Assembly: GCA_007131625.1 (NCBI GenBank)
Contig: SLQC01000304.1
Coordinates: forward strand, 1 to 17,080
Length of the DNA stretch: 17,080 bases
Direction of reading: 5' to 3'
DNA from: Balneolales bacterium
GTDB taxonomy: Bacteria; Bacteroidota; Rhodothermia; Balneolales; Natronogracilivirgulaceae
Shown here: piece after piece, positions 14,943 through 17,080 of the stretch
How the letters are laid out: each line of letters opens with the position of its first letter
How positions within the stretch are numbered: the stretch's first letter is position 1
Notes under the pieces: model-generated
Told to the model about the DNA's origin: nothing
Databases searched by the model: none
The model's input: only the letters and a program-made list of their open reading frames with translations
Program-made: the position numbers and the translations under genes

Positions 14943-14975
14943 AGGTAACTCTACCATTCACTTATAGCGATTATT

Positions 14976-16361
14976 ATGAGACCTTCAAAACAACGCTCCT
15001 GGGCCGAACCCTACAAAATCAAGATGGTCGAACCGGTGAAAATGACTTCCCGGAAAGACCGTGAAAAATTTATCAACGATGCCGGTTATAATACATTTTT
15101 GTTGCGTTCTGATGATGTTTATATCGACCTGCTGACCGATAGCGGAACTTCGGCCATGAGCGATCAGCAGTGGGCCGGCATGATGCTTGGCGATGAAGCC
15201 TATGCCGGAAGCCGAAATTACTACAACCTCGAGGATGCGGTAAGGAAATATTATGGATACCGCTACCTGGTCCCGACCCATCAGGGACGTGCTGCCGAAC
15301 ATCTGATTTCCCAAATCATGATCCGGGAAGGCGACATGATACCCGGTAATATGTACTTTACAACCACCCGTCTGCATCAGGAACTGGCTGGCGGGCAGTT
15401 TGTCGATGTCATTATTGATGAGGCCCATGATCCGGAAAGCGAGCACCCCTTCAAAGGCAACGTGGATCTTCAAAAACTGGAGGATCTTATCAAGAAGGCA
15501 GGGGCGGACCGCATTCCCTATGTCAGTATTGCCACTTCGGTAAATATGGCCGGGGGTCAGCCCATTTCACTGGAAAATCTCCGGGCGCTGCGCGAACTGA
15601 CTCAAAAACATAACATTCCAATCATTCATGACATGACCCGCGTGGCCGAAAACGCCTACTTTATCAAAATGAAGGAAAAAGGCTACGACGATATGCCGGT
15701 TGTGGCGATCGTTCGGGAAATCTGTGATCTCACCGATGGAGCTACCATGAGTGCCAAAAAGGATGCACTGGTGAATATCGGTGGATTTTTGGCGGTCAAC
15801 GACAAGGAGATATTCGAAGAAGCACGAAATCTCGTTGTGGTGTATGAGGGGTTGCATACGTATGGCGGATTGGCCGGACGCGATATGGAAGCCATGGCAC
15901 GGGGTATTTCCGAGTCGGTCCAGGATGATCACATTCGCGCGCGTGTCGGTCAGGTACAATATCTCGGCGATAAATTGATCGAATGGAAGGTGCCGGTGGT
16001 GCGTCCGATCGGTAGTCACGGTGTGTTTCTCGACGCCCGGAAAATTCTCCCGCATATGTCACAGGATCAGTTTTCGGCGCAGGCGCTGGCAGCCGAATTG
16101 TATCTGGATTCGGGCGTGCGATCCATGGAGCGCGGTGTGGTATCGGCCGGACGCAATCCCGAATCCGGCGAACATAATTATCCCTCTCTGGAAATGGTAC
16201 GTCTGACTATCCCCCGGCGGGTTTACACCCAGGCACATATGGATGTCGTCGCCGAATCCGTTGCCGAAGTGTACGAGAACCGGAAACGGATCAGGGGATT
16301 GAAGATGGTTTATGAACCAAAGTATCTGCGATTTTTCCAGGCGCGGTTTGAACCATTGTAA
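14976..16361 (+). CDS. tpl: Tyrosine phenol-lyase (beta-eliminating PLP lyase)
   Basis: This 461-aa, PLP- and K+-dependent fold-I lyase splits L-tyrosine into phenol, pyruvate and ammonia. It is full length for the family. It aligns with Citrobacter tyrosine phenol-lyase at a constant offset of +5: PLP-lysine K262 (TMSAKKD), D219 and R222 (HDMTR), N190, R105 (HQGR), Y76, H348 and R409. The residues that separate this enzyme from tryptophanase are the tyrosine-type ones. T129 (YFTTT) replaces the tryptophanase Asp, R386 (SMERG) replaces Ile, and F453 is present. The stretches SAMSDQQWAGMM and GNMYFTTTR are also phenol-lyase-like. One visible difference is Leu293 where the reference has Met288. 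A metabolic enzyme is unexpected in a metal island. A direct copper role is not supported by sequence. Confidence 0.92.
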   Translation: MRPSKQRSWAEPYKIKMVEPVKMTSRKDREKFINDAGYNTFLLRSDDVYIDLLTDSGTSAMSDQQWAGMMLGDEAYAGSRNYYNLEDAVRKYYGYRYLVPTHQGRAAEHLISQIMIREGDMIPGNMYFTTTRLHQELAGGQFVDVIIDEAHDPESEHPFKGNVDLQKLEDLIKKAGADRIPYVSIATSVNMAGGQPISLENLRALRELTQKHNIPIIHDMTRVAENAYFIKMKEKGYDDMPVVAIVREICDLTDGATMSAKKDALVNIGGFLAVNDKEIFEEARNLVVVYEGLHTYGGLAGRDMEAMARGISESVQDDHIRARVGQVQYLGDKLIEWKVPVVRPIGSHGVFLDARKILPHMSQDQFSAQALAAELYLDSGVRSMERGVVSAGRNPESGEHNYPSLEMVRLTIPRRVYTQAHMDVVAESVAEVYENRKRIRGLKMVYEPKYLRFFQARFEPL

Positions 16362-16362
16362 C

Positions 16363-16437
16363 GATCCGGCCTATGTACTCAAAGCCATGCGGATTGCAGA
16401 CGCCATCATTTCAAAGGTACGCCAGAACCTGTTCTGG
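16363..16437 (+). pseudogene. Remnant of a third P1B-type ATPase (segment before TM7)
   Basis: Immediately after the phenol-lyase stop, the frame starting GAT 16363 encodes 25 residues that include KAMRIADAIISKVRQNLFW. This is the conserved P1B-ATPase segment leading into TM7; compare LSRGTLRIIRQNLFW in copA and LSRATYSKMVQNLFW in copB of this window. Homology stops after the Trp, and the frame runs into unrelated codons ending at TGA 16489-16491. Codon choices differ from both local ATPases, so it is not a simple copy of either. It looks like a scar of a deleted or interrupted ATPase gene. Confidence 0.65.
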
Positions 16438-16526
16438 GAAAAAAATAGAATGTCAAAATCATATAACATATACACAGAACTCTGTACATGACAGGCAGAC
16501 CATAATCAGTTATATAAGAAAGAGTT

Positions 16527-16537
16527 GCTTGACAAGC
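16527..16537 (+). promoter_or_regulatory. Short palindrome upstream of the Met/His-rich gene
   Basis: GCTTG-A-CAAGC is a perfect 5-bp dyad around one base, 54 bp before the ATG at 16592. It overlaps a TTGACA that would serve as a -35 box, but no well-spaced -10 was found. It might be an operator. Evidence is weak. Confidence 0.2.
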
Positions 16538-16591
16538 AGATTGCTCATCAACAACCCAAATAATCAATCCGGATAAAAACGAGGTAATATA

Positions 16592-17002
16592 ATGAGAAGT
16601 TCAATGATTTCAATTCTGACCGCCATAGTATTGGGTTTGATGATCCAGCCGGTTACGGCACAGAATCATCAGGGCCATGGTGGAGGCATGCATCAACATA
16701 TGATGCAGATGATGGAGGATTGTCCCATGATGGGTGACCGGGACATGGACCACTCCGAGATGATGGAGATGATGCAAAGGCACCCCATGTTTGAAGGCGA
16801 GGACATGAGCCATTCGGAAATGATGGAAAAAATGCAGGAGATGGATCATTCCGAAAAAATGGAGTTCATGAAGAAGCACCCGATGATGGAGGATAAGGAC
16901 ATGGATCACTCCGAAATGATGGAGATGATGGAAAAATGTCCCATGATGCAGGGTGATAAAGACGAAGATGGTGATTCGGACAGTCACGACGCTCATCATT
17001 AA
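16592..17002 (+). CDS. Secreted Met/His-rich repeat protein, candidate periplasmic copper buffer
   Basis: The 136-aa product has a signal peptide (residues 1-23, ending PVTA). The mature chain of about 113 residues contains 29 Met, 13 His and two Cys. It is built from near-repeats of about 20 residues with consensus (D/E)M(D/S)HSExMExM followed by xx(H/C)PM(M/F) and an acidic spacer. Three full copies and one short copy are visible. It begins with NHQGHGGGMHQHMMQMM and ends in a D/H-rich tail. MxxM/MxxH spacing is the usual ligand pattern of Cu(I)/Ag(I)-binding periplasmic proteins such as CusF, PcoE and SilE, but no such family is recognised. GAGG at 16581-16584 is the ribosome binding site. 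Metal binding is inferred from composition and context; the repeated units could form amphipathic helices. Confidence 0.88.
   Translation: MRSSMISILTAIVLGLMIQPVTAQNHQGHGGGMHQHMMQMMEDCPMMGDRDMDHSEMMEMMQRHPMFEGEDMSHSEMMEKMQEMDHSEKMEFMKKHPMMEDKDMDHSEMMEMMEKCPMMQGDKDEDGDSDSHDAHH
16722..16949 (+). repeat. Degenerate intragenic repeat encoding Met/His units
   Basis: Nucleotide units reading GACATGGAcCACTCcGAgATGATGGA recur near 16742, 16802 (as GACATGAGCCATTCGG), 16842 and 16898, at intervals of about 60, 40 and 56 bases. They encode the DMDHSEMMEMM-type motif. The spacing and sequence drift suggest expansion by tandem duplication. Confidence 0.65.
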
Positions 17003-17009
17003 TCAACAT

Positions 17010-17080
17010 CACTAGTGTCCGGTTAAAAGTCAAAGAGCCCCAACTGGTTAGCATTTGACTCTGTGATTTCCGTGAGTTCT
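17010..17080. mobile_element. Possible insertion-sequence end at the window edge (partial)
   Basis: After the Met/His-rich gene the sequence changes to CACTAGTG (a perfect palindrome, 17010-17017) followed by TCCGGTTAAAAGTCAAAG. AGTCAAA (17028-17034) is inverted as TTTGACT (17054-17060). A GTGTCCGGTTAAA-like terminus resembles the inverted-repeat end of DDE-type insertion sequences. The mate and transposase would lie outside the window. Alternatively it is ordinary intergenic DNA with a weak hairpin. Confidence 0.22.

Noticed and set aside
14976..16361. Annotation as tryptophanase (TnaA)
   Set aside because: The discriminating positions carry Thr129 and Arg386 as in tyrosine phenol-lyase, not the Asp and Ile of tryptophanase, and long identical stretches match the phenol-lyase.
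16373..16576. 67-codon frame between the phenol-lyase and Met/His-rich genes
   Set aside because: A different frame of the same DNA encodes a recognisable ATPase fragment; this one has no motif or ribosome binding site.

Overview
The window reads as a copper/silver homeostasis and efflux island. Every recognisable gene lies on the + strand. The host is probably a member of the Bacteroidota / Balneolota / Rhodothermota (FCB) assemblage. This rests on gene content: DUF3347 domains, a long CusA variant, a PII-like gene beside a heavy-metal RND operon, and an AraC-type regulator beside copA. A TAnnTTTG-like -7 element ahead of one gene and patchy use of Shine-Dalgarno sequences fit this too. No rRNA, tRNA or other phylogenetic marker is present, so the placement is an inference.

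Layout: the last 54 codons of an AraC-family regulator (2-166) are followed by an intergenic region with a direct repeat (350-384). Then come a P1B-1 copper ATPase, copA (510-2861), with an unusual hydrophilic insert, an AT-rich gap with a possible 24-residue membrane peptide, a 71-aa CopZ-like metallochaperone (3202-3417), and a secreted Cys-rich protein (3530-4039). The tripartite RND pump follows: cusA (4331-8107), a TolC-like outer-membrane factor (8085-9665), and a CusB-type adaptor carrying an N-terminal heavy-metal-binding domain and a C-terminal DUF3347 domain (9717-11528). After the pump are a divergent PII-like protein (11615-11953), a secreted stand-alone DUF3347 protein (12072-12635), and a His-rich P1B-3 ATPase, copB (12681-14822). 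The final stretch holds a tyrosine phenol-lyase (14976-16361), a remnant of a third P1B ATPase directly after its stop codon, a secreted Met/His-rich repeat protein (16592-17002), and a short tail that may be the edge of an insertion sequence.

Likely division of labour, from family knowledge: the chaperone collects cytosolic Cu(I). CopA and CopB move metal across the inner membrane. Periplasmic or secreted binders (Cys-rich protein, DUF3347 protein, Met/His-rich protein) and the HMBD/DUF3347 parts of CusB buffer it or pass it on. CusA-CusB-TolC expels it across the envelope. The PII-like protein could link the pump to nucleotide or metabolic state, and the AraC-type regulator probably controls copA.

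The least conventional content is the PII-like gene inside a Cus operon, DUF3347 both fused to CusB and free, the CopA A-domain insert, the tandem Gln/Asp-rich segment ahead of the TolC domain, the Met/His-rich repeat protein, and a tyrosine phenol-lyase (not tryptophanase) abutting an ATPase remnant.
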